Of a DNA stretch of 64,000 nucleotides, positions 31,823 through 40,059 are shown in pieces. Within the stretch, counting starts at the first letter, position 1, and the number at the start of each line of letters is the position of its first letter. This stretch comes from Campylobacter helveticus (GTDB taxonomy: Bacteria; Campylobacterota; Campylobacteria; Campylobacterales; Campylobacteraceae), in NCBI RefSeq assembly GCF_002080395.1, contig NZ_CP020478.1:322886-386885 (forward strand), given 5' to 3'. The notes beneath the pieces are model-generated. The model saw nothing but the letters and a program-made list of their open reading frames with translations, was not told where the DNA came from and ran no database searches. The position numbers were made by a program, and so were the translations under genes.

Positions 31823-33759
31823 TTCTCGTCCTCAAATTTGTTTTTCAATTTTTCAATTCTTTTTTTCAAGCCCTTTTCTTTCATTACATTTTCTAAATTT
31901 AAAATGGCACTTTCAAGGACATTTTCTTCTTCTTTTATATGTTTAGCGATAAGCTCAAAATAATACAAATGTTCCTTAATCCACCAAAGATTTTTTTGCA
32001 AGTTTTGTGCGTCATCTCTTGCGACTATGCTAACCAAACGCCCCAAATTTAAGTCAAATTGAAATTTCAAAGGCTGTAAAAGCTCTGCCATATCAAGCCC
32101 CACCTTTTCTATCTTTTCTCTTATTTGCATAATTTGCTCGATACTATCTTGCATACCCCCCCCCCGTGCAAATGCACTTAAGTCAATTTTATCTAAGTAA
32201 GGTTTTACTCGTGAGTTTAACTCGTCCAAATTTTCCTCTAAATTTTTTCTAAATTCAAGGCAGTTTTGTCTGGCTTGGTAAAGTTTATATAGGGCTTTAA
32301 GCAGAAATTCTTTTTGTTTTTTTTCGTTTAAATTTTCTAATTTCTCTAATACTCCTTTTTCTTCGGTAAAAAATTCCTCACAGCATTCTTTAAAAGGCTT
32401 TTCTATCGTTCCCTTTATCCTCGCACCACCCTCTGTGGCATTGTAAAAGTGATATTTTTTATCCAAAATGCTGAGTTGTTTTTCTAAAAAATGTTTAAAC
32501 ATATGCCATACGAAATGCGTTTTTACCCTAGTTCCACCATAACCCTCTATCTCAAAAATATCTTCATAACCCTCACTTTCAAAATGTTCTCCGTTTTGAT
32601 AATCTTTAGAGTGAGAGCTTCCATCTTCGCCATAAGCTAGGTCTTGCCCTATAAAGACGATATTTTGAAAGTCCAAAAAAGAAGCAATACTTAAACTCAT
32701 ATGTGCCACGCTCACGGCTTCATTTAAATATCCAAAGCGTTTAAGGGCGGTAAAGACATAAAAGGGCAGAAATTTTTCTATGAGACTATAATTTTTATTT
32801 CTTCTCTCTAAATACTCTATGGCTTTTGGAGAAACCAAAGAAGCAAGCAAAAAGGTCGTTTTGTCATCTTTAGTGCCAAAGTCGTGCTTAAAAAATTCTG
32901 CTGTAAAATCTGTGCGTTCTACCATACACACATAATCAGGAATGATGTCATTTTGTATTAAGATAGGGTAAGCTGAGTCCGCCGCAAAAATGACGACCTT
33001 ATCTTGGAATTCTTTTAAAAGGGGGAGTTGTTTTGCTAGGCTTGGACCGGTGCTTACTATCACGCAGGATTTAAACTGCCCTTTTCTTTTTGCTTTTAAT
33101 TCTTGTGTGGTTGGATGGCTTATCATTTTAGCTAAATTAAGACTATGGTGTTTAATGCCAAGCAAAGAATCATAAGCATCATTTCCATAAGAGTTGATTG
33201 TATTTTCGATGGTGTGCGAGAAAATTTCATTTGTATGCTTCACATTATCTTTAAATTTTTCATAATAACTTGAGTGAAGTTCTAAAAAATAAACTCTAGA
33301 CGAGTAAAAGGCGGGTTTAAATTCTGTAAATAAGGCTTGTGCGTCTAGATTGACATCATCTTTTGGATTTAAAAATAAAATTTTGCTTTTTTCAAATTCT
33401 TTAGAAAAATCAACAAGATGAAAAATGTGATAAATGATTTCTATCTCGCTTTCAAAAATGACAAATAAAAGATGATGTTCATTTTGTGCTAAAACTTTAT
33501 ACAAAAGTCCATTGCCAAAGCCGTAAAAATAAAGCACGGGATAAAGTGGGTAGCTTTCATTATAAAGTTTTATCATTTGATTTAATTCTTGCATAGGATT
33601 TTGATAGAGTAAAGAATTATCCCTTAAATCCTGCAGATTAATATCCAAAGGGTCGCTACCCGTTAGAATTTTAAAATGAAATGGCGCTTTTACCTTGCTT
33701 AGAGCTTCTTTTAAGATGGGGTTTTTTAACGCCTTTAAATTTTTTTCATAAATACTCAT
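31816..33759 (-). CDS. Phase-variable Maf family flagellin glycosyltransferase, second copy
   Basis: A 647-residue Maf protein with the same core as its neighbours (IVSTGPSLAKQLPLLKEF, DYVCMVERTDF, NIVFIGQDLAYGEDGSSHS, TEGGARIKGTIEKPF). A run of ten G on the coding strand (C at 32156-32165) encodes Arg-Gly-Gly-Gly at about residue 532. With ten G the gene is intact (ON). I translated both alternatives: nine G reach TAA after about 14 further codons, and eleven G reach TAG after about 7, so slippage truncates the last ~115 residues. It overlaps both flanking genes by 4-7 bases. Confidence 0.92.
   Translation of the reverse strand: MSIYEKNLKALKNPILKEALSKVKAPFHFKILTGSDPLDINLQDLRDNSLLYQNPMQELNQMIKLYNESYPLYPVLYFYGFGNGLLYKVLAQNEHHLLFVIFESEIEIIYHIFHLVDFSKEFEKSKILFLNPKDDVNLDAQALFTEFKPAFYSSRVYFLELHSSYYEKFKDNVKHTNEIFSHTIENTINSYGNDAYDSLLGIKHHSLNLAKMISHPTTQELKAKRKGQFKSCVIVSTGPSLAKQLPLLKEFQDKVVIFAADSAYPILIQNDIIPDYVCMVERTDFTAEFFKHDFGTKDDKTTFLLASLVSPKAIEYLERRNKNYSLIEKFLPFYVFTALKRFGYLNEAVSVAHMSLSIASFLDFQNIVFIGQDLAYGEDGSSHSKDYQNGEHFESEGYEDIFEIEGYGGTRVKTHFVWHMFKHFLEKQLSILDKKYHFYNATEGGARIKGTIEKPFKECCEEFFTEEKGVLEKLENLNEKKQKEFLLKALYKLYQARQNCLEFRKNLEENLDELNSRVKPYLDKIDLSAFARGGGMQDSIEQIMQIREKIEKVGLDMAELLQPLKFQFDLNLGRLVSIVARDDAQNLQKNLWWIKEHLYYFELIAKHIKEEENVLESAILNLENVMKEKGLKKRIEKLKNKFEDEKC
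32156..32165 (-). repeat. Poly-G(10) phase-variation tract
   Basis: Ten consecutive C on the plus strand, G on the coding strand of the middle maf gene. It is the only G/C homopolymer longer than six that I found in the window. Long G tracts are the standard slipped-strand contingency device in Campylobacter, and maf genes are known hosts. Confidence 0.9.
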
Positions 33760-35492
33760 TCATATCCTTTTAAAAGCTCATTTTGCTCTTTTAACAACCC
33801 AAAAAGCTTTACAAAATAGCTTTTTTGTGTATTTAAATCGCTCATAATATCGGCATTTTGAGCTTTTAACTTTAATCTTTCGCTTTCTAAATCAAAAAGC
33901 AAATTTAAAAATAAATCCGTGCAAATATCTTGCTTTTTAAAATCCTCGCTTATTTGTTTAAAAATATGCAAAAAGCATTCCAAATTTTCATTTTTCGCAA
34001 TGGCATTTTCAAAATCTTTTAAAACATTTTCTAATTTAAGGGCAAATTCTTCGCCTCCTTGAGCGAGACTTTTCACTCTTAAAAGGGTGTTTTCTTTAGG
34101 GATTTTTCCGCTTTTTAGGGTGAATTTTTTCTTTTTTTCGCAAAGTAAATTTTCGCAGCACCACGCAAAGCTTTTTTCTATCGTCCCCTCTATCCTCGCC
34201 CCGCCCTGTGTGGCGTTAAAGGTGCGGATATTTAGTATTTTAGCGGTATTAATGTCTCTTTGAAGTCCTAGCCTAAAAAGCGTCCAAGCAAGAGAGCTTT
34301 GCGCCAAAGCCTCGCCCCCATAAGCCTCGCACAAAAATTTGTCCTTATCTCGCTTAAAGTCGTCTTTGTGGTGGCTAAGAAGCGTGTAGCTTTTTTCGTG
34401 AGAAAGTCCGCCCTCATCATAGGCTAAATCCTGTCCTATGAAGATGATATTTTCAAACCTTAAAGCCGCCGCACACTCATAAGCCATATTTGCGACACTC
34501 GCCCCCACGCCTAGATAGCCAAATTCATCACATTTTAAAGCATTTTCGAAATAAAAAGGTCTTAAAACAAGAAGAAAATTTTTATCTTCAAGGTATTTTA
34601 AAGTGTTGGGGTGGGTTAAAGAAGAGATGATGAAAAGGGTATCTTCATCAAATTTTGTAGAGTTTTCGTTAAAAAACTCACTTGTGAGCTCTAGCCTTTC
34701 TAAAGAAAAAACAAAATCAGGCTTGATATTTTCTTTTTTTAAGATAGTATAAGCACTATCGGCGGCAAAAATGACGGCTTTATCTTGGATTTTTTTTAAA
34801 AGGGGGAGTTGCTTTGTGAGGCTAGGACCTGTGGATACTATAATGGCGGTTTTATTTTGAAAGCGGTAAGTTTGTAAAAAGTCCTTAAATTTAGGTCTTT
34901 CAAGCATAGTGCTAAGATTAGTCAGAGTGTGCTTCATACCCACTAGCGTGTCTTTTGTGTCGTTACCCTTTTGCAAAAGCAAAAAGTCAAAATGCTCTTT
35001 CATCTTGCTGTGCCAAAACTCTAGATTCTCATTTTCGTAAAAAGCACTATGTGAAAATAGGGTATAAATTTTGTAGCTCGTTTGGATAAGCTCATTTTGA
35101 AAAAGTGCGTCAAGCTCTTTTAAATTTGTGATTAAGATGAGTTTTTTGCTAAGGATTTCCTCGCTAAAATCAATCAGGCTAAAAACGAGGCTTAAAAGCT
35201 CTAAATCTTCCTCAAAAACAACAATGCTTTGTCTTTGACATAAAATTTTATAAAGCGTGCCATTGCCAAAGCCGTAAAAATAAAGCAGAGGATAATATGC
35301 ATAATGTTCTCTTAAAAAAATAAGTTTAGCGCTTAATTCTTCCTTGACATTTTGATAAATTTTTTGCTCTTTAAAATAGAGATTAAAGTCATCACTAAGG
35401 CTAAATTTATCTTGATTTTGGGGCAGGTTTAAATTTGGATTACTCTGTTTTAATGCTTTGAGATTTTTAGTAAGATGAGGTGGATTTATCAT
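33756..35492 (-). CDS. Maf family flagellin glycosyltransferase, first copy
   Basis: A 578-residue Maf protein, the shortest of the three. Core motifs: IVVFEEDLELL, IVSTGPSLTKQLPLLKKI (about residues 219-236), IKPDFVFSLERLE, NIIFIGQDLAYDEGGLSHE and TQGGARIEGTIEKSF. It overlaps pseI by 4 bases upstream and the second maf by 4 downstream, so all four genes are one tightly packed unit. Substrate (pseudaminic acid) is inferred from pseI. Confidence 0.9.
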   Translation of the reverse strand: MINPPHLTKNLKALKQSNPNLNLPQNQDKFSLSDDFNLYFKEQKIYQNVKEELSAKLIFLREHYAYYPLLYFYGFGNGTLYKILCQRQSIVVFEEDLELLSLVFSLIDFSEEILSKKLILITNLKELDALFQNELIQTSYKIYTLFSHSAFYENENLEFWHSKMKEHFDFLLLQKGNDTKDTLVGMKHTLTNLSTMLERPKFKDFLQTYRFQNKTAIIVSTGPSLTKQLPLLKKIQDKAVIFAADSAYTILKKENIKPDFVFSLERLELTSEFFNENSTKFDEDTLFIISSLTHPNTLKYLEDKNFLLVLRPFYFENALKCDEFGYLGVGASVANMAYECAAALRFENIIFIGQDLAYDEGGLSHEKSYTLLSHHKDDFKRDKDKFLCEAYGGEALAQSSLAWTLFRLGLQRDINTAKILNIRTFNATQGGARIEGTIEKSFAWCCENLLCEKKKKFTLKSGKIPKENTLLRVKSLAQGGEEFALKLENVLKDFENAIAKNENLECFLHIFKQISEDFKKQDICTDLFLNLLFDLESERLKLKAQNADIMSDLNTQKSYFVKLFGLLKEQNELLKGYE

Positions 35493-36514
35493 AAATCCTC
35501 TTCTTTTAAAGGCGTGGCAAATTCTATATCTCTTTTTGCTTTTTTGCCTAAAATTTGAGGGTAGAATTTGGGGTGTAAGCCAAATGAGGGACGCACGGAT
35601 TTGATATTTTCTTCGCTAAAAATTTCACCTTTTTTAATATTTTTGCTAGCATACAAGCTTCTTGCAAAACGCCTGTTTTGAAGTGTTTTTTCATCTAGGC
35701 TTAAATCCTCACTCCCCAAAGCACTCTCTGCCTCTCTTACCGCATCTACCATAGCCTTAAATTCGCTAAAATCAAGACTAAAAGCACTATCCTCACTTTT
35801 GATACTTTTATCTAGTATGAAATGTTTTTCTATCACTCTAGCACCCAAAGCTACGGCTAAGGTAGCACTAAAATGCCCCTCGCTATGGTCGCTTAGTCCT
35901 ACTTCGTAACCAAATTTTTTAAGGCTTTTAAGGGCATTTAAATTCATATCGCTTAATTTTGCGGGGTAAGCTGAGGTGCATTTTAAAAGGCATAAGTTTT
36001 CATTTTTTTCTTCTTTAAAAATTTCACAAACCCTAGCAATTTCGCTCTCATCAATGATTCCTGTGGATACAAAGGTGGGTTTTTTCTCTTTTGCGACTTG
36101 ACGCACAAAAGTTTCATCATTTGCCTCAAAAGAGGCGATTTTATAAGCCGCTGGGTCAAAACGGCGTAAAAATTCTAAATCTTCCTTGCTAAAAGGGCTA
36201 GAAAAACAGATAAGCCCCGCGTCTTGTGATGCTTCAAAAAGCTGAGAGTGCCACTCATAAGGTGTTTTTGCACTTTCGTAAAGCTCAAAAAACTTTCTTT
36301 TATCCCAAAGCCCCCCTTTGATGATAAAATCCTCTTTATCGCTATCTAAAGTAAGGCTTTGTGGGGTGTAGGTTTGAATTTTAACTGCATTTGCCCCTGC
36401 TTCTTTGGCGGCTTTGATGGTTTTTAGTCCAAGTTCTAAGCTGCCAGAATGATTAGCTGAAAGTTCTGCGATGATGAAAACGCCTTTTGTGGTATCAAAA
36501 TCATTTATAAGCAT
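35489..36514 (-). CDS. pseI: Pseudaminic acid synthase
   Basis: A 341-residue NeuB-family enzyme that condenses 6-deoxy-AltdiNAc with phosphoenolpyruvate to form pseudaminic acid, the sugar on Campylobacter flagellin. Seen: IIAELSANHSGSLELGL, ANAVKIQTYTPQSLTLD, TPYEWHSQLFEASQDAGL and FSSPFSKEDLEFL, GLSDHSEGHFSATLAVALGA, VIEKHFILDKS, and a C-terminal SAF (antifreeze-like) domain from about residue 285. The WDKR and TPYEWH stretches favour PseI over NeuB1 or LegI. It heads the maf operon. Confidence 0.92.
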   Translation of the reverse strand: MLINDFDTTKGVFIIAELSANHSGSLELGLKTIKAAKEAGANAVKIQTYTPQSLTLDSDKEDFIIKGGLWDKRKFFELYESAKTPYEWHSQLFEASQDAGLICFSSPFSKEDLEFLRRFDPAAYKIASFEANDETFVRQVAKEKKPTFVSTGIIDESEIARVCEIFKEEKNENLCLLKCTSAYPAKLSDMNLNALKSLKKFGYEVGLSDHSEGHFSATLAVALGARVIEKHFILDKSIKSEDSAFSLDFSEFKAMVDAVREAESALGSEDLSLDEKTLQNRRFARSLYASKNIKKGEIFSEENIKSVRPSFGLHPKFYPQILGKKAKRDIEFATPLKEEDL

Positions 36515-36523
36515 TTTGCGTCC

Positions 36524-37684
36524 TTAGCTTAAATATTTGCGTAAAAGTGCGATAAGCTCATTTTTACTAATGGAGCTTAAAACCTCACTAATGCACTCAA
36601 ATTCTGTAATTTTTTCTTTTGTGAAAAGTATAATGTGGCTTTGTGGATTGTGATTTTTATAGATATGAAGAAGAATTTTAATCTGCTCTAAGTCAAATTT
36701 TATCACTTCATAATCTAGCAAAACGAGGCGGTAGCTTTCCTTACTCAAGCATTCTTTAAGCTTTGATAAAGAATGCACTAAAGTATTTTGCGAGCATTGT
36801 TTTTCTATAATGCTAAAAAATAAATTTGCGTCAAATTCATTTTGCTTAAACAAAAGCACATTGTTTAAAACGCCTTTTTCAAATTTCTTTGGGGTTAATT
36901 TTTCTAATCTTTTTTTAAGGATAAGTTCGAGCATTTTTTTATCAAGCGGCATTGTTAAAAAGCAAGGGTAGTTTAAGTTTTTATCCCGACCAAAAACAAT
37001 AAAATCTTCATCTTTTTTGTCTAATTTTTGATAAATTTCATCTTTTACAAAAATGAGGTGATAATCGTTTCTATCAAAGCTAAGTTCTTTAAAAAATATA
37101 CTTTGAATTCCAAAATATGCTAGGATATTTTGAATAAGAAAATTCTCCAAATCATCATTATTTATCAAAGCAACCTTAGCCTCATAACGCAAAAATTTAT
37201 CCTTGCGTCCCCCTAAACTTTTGTTATAGCTTATGGGGTGGTTGATGGCAAGGCGGAGAGTTTCTTTTTGCTTATGAAGGGCATTAAGCAAAAGGGAGAG
37301 CGTTTTTTCATCGGCTTCAATGTAATAAAGTGCATTTTGGATATTTCCTAGATGATAGTAAAGCTCTTCTAATAAAAAAAGAGTTTCACCTTTTTCCAAA
37401 TTTGCCTTTTTAATGCGGTAATTTTGCGTTTCTAAATGCTCTTTTAGTGAATCAAGTGCCTTTTCGACATCTTCATTTTTTTCAAGTAAAGAAATTTTAT
37501 AAAATATTTTTTGTAAAAAACGCTTTTTTTTAAAAATTGTGATAAATAAAACCAAGCTTAAAAGCAAAATGCTAAGAAAAAGGCTTAATTTAATTTGCTC
37601 TTTTACCGTATCAAGTGCGTCAAAATCCACGCTGAAAAAGAGTAAAAAGGCATTTAAGATAAAGATAAAAAAGCTTAGCATCAT
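36524..37684 (-). CDS. Membrane-anchored protein with a receiver-like C-terminal domain
   Basis: A 386-residue protein of unknown function. Two hydrophobic helices (about residues 2-19 and 33-50) anchor it. A Lys/Glu-rich helical middle follows (about 60-150), then a region of unclear fold. The last ~110 residues look like a response-regulator receiver: VLLDYEVIKFDLEQI with an acceptor-position Asp, HIILFTKEK, and ISKNELIALLRKYL where receivers have K-P-x-x-x-x-EL. This is fold-level inference. It overlaps uvrC by 4 bases and stands 10 bases before pseI. Confidence 0.6.
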   Translation of the reverse strand: MMLSFFIFILNAFLLFFSVDFDALDTVKEQIKLSLFLSILLLSLVLFITIFKKKRFLQKIFYKISLLEKNEDVEKALDSLKEHLETQNYRIKKANLEKGETLFLLEELYYHLGNIQNALYYIEADEKTLSLLLNALHKQKETLRLAINHPISYNKSLGGRKDKFLRYEAKVALINNDDLENFLIQNILAYFGIQSIFFKELSFDRNDYHLIFVKDEIYQKLDKKDEDFIVFGRDKNLNYPCFLTMPLDKKMLELILKKRLEKLTPKKFEKGVLNNVLLFKQNEFDANLFFSIIEKQCSQNTLVHSLSKLKECLSKESYRLVLLDYEVIKFDLEQIKILLHIYKNHNPQSHIILFTKEKITEFECISEVLSSISKNELIALLRKYLS

Positions 37685-39468
37685 TGTATTTCCTTAATTT
37701 TTTGAGCTGTTTTTACATTTGTAAGCATTTTTAGTTCCTCAAAATTTGCTTGATAAATTTTTTCAAAATCTCCATAAAAGGATAAAAGTTTTTGTAAATA
37801 CCCCTCACTAATGCCTAAATTTAGAAGTTTAGAGCTTTTTAAATCTTGTTTTTTCTTGATGTTTTGATGAAAAGAAAGGGCAAAGCGGTGTGCTTCATCG
37901 CGTAATTTTTGCAAAAATTGCAATTTTTTATCATCGGTGTTAAGATGAAATTCGCCTTTTAAAGAATGAATTTTATCTCTAGCACTTCCCTTTGAGCGAT
38001 AAGCCTTAAAATCAACTTTTTCCTTAGCTATGGCTAAAACATCGACATTTGCCCCCGAACTTACGATGATAGTGTGAGCTAAATCAAGCAAAGCTTTACC
38101 CCCATCAATGAGCCATAAATCAGGCGGAGAAAAGCTTTCAAATTCTTTACTTCTACGCATTAAAACTTCCTTCATCTGTTCATAATCACTTTTCCCTTGT
38201 AGATGAAATTTGCGGTAATTTTGCTTCTCCCATTTGCCATTTTTAAAGCACACCATAGCCCCAACTTTTGCCACGCCTTGCAAGTGAGAATTGTCATAAA
38301 TTTCTATGCAATTTGGCAGATTTTCAAGCTCAAAATAATTTTTTAATTCTTCTAAAATGTTTAAATCATTATTTTTGCGGTGGATGGAGATGTTAAGCAG
38401 AGCATTTTCAAAGGCTAAATCACAAATTTTTCTTTTTTCTCCCTTTTGTGGGACTTGAATGTGAATTTTTTTAAAAAATCTTCGACTAAGCAATTGTTCT
38501 AAAAGCTTTCTATCTTCAAAATCTTCATAAACATAAATTTGATTTGAGACGAGCGGGGTGTCTTGATTAAAACTTTCTAAAAGCATTTGTTTATAAATTT
38601 CATTGACACTAATTTCACTTTCTTTTAGGGTGTGAATTTTAGAATGTGTGCTGATGATTTTGCCCTCTTGTATGACAAAACGCAGGGTGGAGAAAATCCC
38701 ATTTTCATTAGCAAGGGCAAAAATTTCAAAGTCCTCAAGTCTTGCTAAATCGATTTGCACTTTACTTTCTAAGGCTTTTATGGCATTAACCCCATCGCGT
38801 ATTTTGGCGGCTTCTTCGTAATTTTCATTTTGGGCGTATTTAAGCATTGTTTTTTCTAAATTCTTAATTAAAATGCTAGGGTTTAAAAGGGCTTTTGTGG
38901 CGTTGCTTAGAATTTCTTTATATTTTTCTTCATCGATTAAGCCCTCGCACACTCCACTACACCTTGAAATTTGATGAAAAATGCAAAGTTTTTTACAATT
39001 TTTCTTTTGCTTTAAAGGATAGTAAAGATAAAGGGCGTTTAAAAGTTCCTTAGCCCCCCTAAAAAAAGGACCATAGTATTTAATTTTAGGCTTTTTAATA
39101 ATTTTACGCGTGATTTCAAAGCGTGGAAATTTTTCATTTAAATCCACATAAATGTAGGGATAAGTTTTATCATCTCTTAGCAAAATGTTATATTTAGGAT
39201 GGAGTTGTTTGATGAGAGAATTTTCTAAAATGAGGGCGTTGGCTTCTGTTTTGGTTGTGATGAATTTCAAATGCACCGCTTCGCTAATCATTTTTTGAAT
39301 TCTTAGGCTATTTTTGACATTAGCTCTTAAAGGATTAAAGCTAAAATAGCTCTTTACACGCTTTTTTAAATTTTTAGCCTTACCGACATAAAGAAGCTTT
39401 CCTTCTTGATTAAAATATTGATAAACTCCAGCACTTTCTGGTAAGCTCATAAGCTCTTTTTCAAGCAT
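37681..39468 (-). CDS. uvrC: Excinuclease ABC subunit C
   Basis: A 595-residue nucleotide-excision-repair nuclease. The GIY-YIG domain is GVYQYFNQEGKLLYVGKAKN (about residues 14-33), giving the 3' incision; the UVR helix MLKYAQNENYEEAAKIRD (about 205) binds UvrB; the RNase-H-like domain CIEIYDNSHLQGVAKVGAMV (about 360) gives the 5' incision; a helix-hairpin-helix ends the protein (LGISEGYLQKLLSFYGD). Start ATG 39468 overlaps the preceding gene by 8 bases. Confidence 0.96.
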   Translation of the reverse strand: MLEKELMSLPESAGVYQYFNQEGKLLYVGKAKNLKKRVKSYFSFNPLRANVKNSLRIQKMISEAVHLKFITTKTEANALILENSLIKQLHPKYNILLRDDKTYPYIYVDLNEKFPRFEITRKIIKKPKIKYYGPFFRGAKELLNALYLYYPLKQKKNCKKLCIFHQISRCSGVCEGLIDEEKYKEILSNATKALLNPSILIKNLEKTMLKYAQNENYEEAAKIRDGVNAIKALESKVQIDLARLEDFEIFALANENGIFSTLRFVIQEGKIISTHSKIHTLKESEISVNEIYKQMLLESFNQDTPLVSNQIYVYEDFEDRKLLEQLLSRRFFKKIHIQVPQKGEKRKICDLAFENALLNISIHRKNNDLNILEELKNYFELENLPNCIEIYDNSHLQGVAKVGAMVCFKNGKWEKQNYRKFHLQGKSDYEQMKEVLMRRSKEFESFSPPDLWLIDGGKALLDLAHTIIVSSGANVDVLAIAKEKVDFKAYRSKGSARDKIHSLKGEFHLNTDDKKLQFLQKLRDEAHRFALSFHQNIKKKQDLKSSKLLNLGISEGYLQKLLSFYGDFEKIYQANFEELKMLTNVKTAQKIKEIQ

Positions 39469-39922
39469 TTTGAATCACTTTTCTTAAGGCTTCAAACTTT
39501 TCGTAAAGGACTTGATTTTCGAAAGAATTTTTAAATTCCCCCAAAGAAAGCTCGATATAAGGGCGAATGTTTTTTACTTCCTCTTTAAATTTTGGCTTAG
39601 AATTTTCATAACGCTGGGAAAAAATTCTAAGATTTTTAACCTTAGAAAATTTGCTCAAAGGATTTTCTTTCGCATAGAGCTTTATAAGAATTTTAATGTA
39701 ATTTTTGCTATCATCGTGGTTTAATTCTTGGTAGCCTATATGATTGAGCGTTATGATGTTTAAAGTGTCATTTTTAATAAAGAGCTTGGCGATATGACGC
39801 CTGTGTTTAGGTGGCATTAAAAGTAAGAAATCCTTACAATAAAAAAGATGTTTTAAGGGAGCATAATGAGGCTGATTTGTCATTTCAATAATAATATTAG
39901 TCGTGGTTTTCGTTTTTTTCAT
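39461..39922 (-). CDS. Conserved small protein upstream of uvrC, possibly DciA/DUF721-like
   Basis: Up to 153 residues from ATG 39922; ATG 39883 (MTNQPHYAPLKHL) is an alternative start, and neither has a clear Shine-Dalgarno. The stretch MPPKHRRHIAKLFIKNDTLNIITLNHIGYQEL faintly recalls DUF721/DciA proteins that load the replicative helicase; this is weak. It overlaps uvrC by 8 bases and, if the long start is used, overlaps the lipoprotein gene on the opposite strand by 57 bases. Homologs between uvrC and guaA occur in C. jejuni as I recall. Confidence 0.6.
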   Translation of the reverse strand: MKKTKTTTNIIIEMTNQPHYAPLKHLFYCKDFLLLMPPKHRRHIAKLFIKNDTLNIITLNHIGYQELNHDDSKNYIKILIKLYAKENPLSKFSKVKNLRIFSQRYENSKPKFKEEVKNIRPYIELSLGEFKNSFENQVLYEKFEALRKVIQNA

Positions 39923-40057
39923 AAGGGCATTTTAGCATTTTTTTGTTTAATATGCTTAAGTGCTTGTGGATATAAGGGAGAGCCGACTTATACGACTTAT
40001 GAACAAAATGGTTCGGTTAAAAGTGTTAAAAAATATGAAACTTTAAATAGGTGGTAA
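39866..40057 (+). CDS. Small lipoprotein (LptM-like CGxKG motif)
   Basis: A 63-residue frame from ATG 39866 with AAGGGAG five bases before. The hydrophobic run ILAFFCLICLSAC ends in a lipobox (LSAC), and the mature end starts CGYKGEP, like LptM/YifL small lipoproteins (CGxKGP). The n-region is long (21 residues), so translation may start at a non-ATG codon inside; no other ATG is available. The mature part is about 30 residues. It ends just before guaA, whose AGGTGG ribosome-binding site lies over its stop codon. Confidence 0.6.
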   Translation: MRLICHFNNNISRGFRFFHKGILAFFCLICLSACGYKGEPTYTTYEQNGSVKSVKKYETLNRW

Positions 40058-40059
40058 AA

